A stretch of DNA of 5,487 nucleotides, from NCBI GenBank assembly GCA_024277475.1, contig JAJRVC010000277.1, positions 1 through 5,487 of the forward strand. Direction: 5' to 3'. This DNA is from Deltaproteobacteria bacterium (GTDB lineage: Bacteria > Desulfobacterota > Desulfobacteria > Desulfobacterales > JAFDCJ01). The position numbers were made by a program, and so were the translations under genes. The notes under the pieces are model-generated. The model had not been told where the DNA came from. It did no database searches and saw nothing but the letters and a program-made list of their open reading frames with translations. Positions 5,317 through 5,487 of this stretch are shown here, piece after piece. How positions within the stretch are numbered: the stretch's first letter is position 1; every line of letters starts with the position of its first letter.

Positions 5317-5325
5317 TCCTTCCTT
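5317..5325 (-). promoter_or_regulatory. Ribosome binding site of the propeller lipoprotein
   Basis: On the minus strand AAGGAAGGA lies 7 nt before ATG 5309. It is a strong Shine-Dalgarno and supports this start even though the signal peptide's n-region is rather long and contains Asp3 and Glu7. Confidence 0.75.
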
Positions 5326-5330
5326 TACCG

Positions 5331-5349
5331 TACCCTGAACCTTGAGCCC
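5331..5349 (-). repeat. Short degenerate copy of the GGGTTCA heptad repeat
   Basis: On the minus strand the sequence reads GGGCTCA, AGGTTCA, GGGTA: two heptads, each one base away from GGGTTCA, plus a partial third. It matches the array at 528-557 in unit and phase. It sits in the predicted 5' leader of the lipoprotein mRNA, just upstream of its ribosome site. Confidence 0.5.
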
Positions 5350-5387
5350 GTGATCAGTTATGGTTATTTATAATTTGCACTTTTCTA

Positions 5388-5416
5388 ATTCTATCTTATG
5401 CAGGAAAACAAATCAA
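5388..5416 (-). promoter_or_regulatory. Candidate sigma70 promoter for the propeller lipoprotein
   Basis: On the minus strand TTGATT (5411-5416, four of six) and TAGAAT (5388-5393, five of six) are separated by 17 nt. The predicted leader is about 70 nt and contains the heptad repeat and the ribosome site. It is the best promoter match in the window. Confidence 0.55.
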
Positions 5417-5447
5417 GTTGAGCACCCTGGTAACAGCAAATCAGCGC

Positions 5448-5466
5448 CCCCCAGCAGAGCTGGGGG
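5448..5466. other. Strong perfect hairpin
   Basis: CCCCCAGC (5448-5455) and GCTGGGGG (5459-5466) form a perfect 8-bp stem around an AGA loop. There is no T-tract on either strand. It lies about 30 bp upstream of the lipoprotein promoter, so it may be the terminator or a palindromic repeat belonging to a neighbouring gene beyond the window. The remaining bases to 5487 show no gene. Confidence 0.55.
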
Positions 5467-5487
5467 TATGAGGATGGCCCCTGGAAG

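Noticed and set aside
3475..5434. Shared 10-mer CCCTGGTAAC at 3475-3484 and 5425-5434, both near minus-strand gene starts
   Set aside because: Several chance 10-mer matches are expected in a window of this size, and the two sites lie at different positions relative to the proposed promoters.

Overview
The window looks like a piece of an anaerobic bacterial chromosome, most likely Desulfobacterota (Deltaproteobacteria such as Desulfobacterales). This is an inference. It rests on a DUF3842/CooT pair typical of anaerobes using CO dehydrogenase or the Wood-Ljungdahl pathway, on an IspH protein fused to a UbiA-type membrane prenyltransferase, on the protein style, and on short degenerate intergenic repeats (GGGTTCA heptads, CACAAAAAG units). 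No mobile element, CRISPR array, tRNA or rRNA is visible.

Layout: (1) nt 3-498, plus strand: the C-terminal three quarters of a DUF3842 protein, overlapping by 8 bp a small CooT-family nickel-binding protein. (2) nt 499-717: a non-coding leader with a telomere-like heptad repeat. (3) nt 718-2355, plus: an IspH-UbiA fusion. An in-frame TAA at 2353-2355 cuts off what looks like the last membrane helix, which continues in the same frame to a second TAA at 2458-2460. (4) nt 2461-2746: an AT-rich intergenic stretch with a weak terminator and a small tandem repeat. (5) nt 2747-2998, plus: a stand-alone Smr-domain protein whose last strand appears lost through a frameshift; the expected ending can be read in another frame. 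(6) nt 3078-3452, minus: a single-domain response-regulator receiver with a plausible promoter. (7) nt 3453-3647: that promoter plus a GC-rich nested-palindrome block ending in ten C's. (8) nt 3648-5309, minus: a lipoprotein built of ten TolB/PD40-like beta-propeller units, much of it on an exact 147-bp period. (9) nt 5310-5487: its ribosome-binding site, a good sigma70-like promoter, a short heptad-repeat copy and a strong hairpin.

Working together: only the first two genes form a clear operon, probably serving nickel handling for a CODH-type enzyme. IspH-UbiA links the last MEP-pathway step to a membrane prenyl-transfer module. Smr, the receiver and the propeller lipoprotein look like independent transcription units. 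I found no convincing undescribed multi-gene system. The most notable points are the fusion, the two apparent C-terminal lesions in neighbouring genes (real decay or assembly errors), and the recently homogenised propeller repeats.
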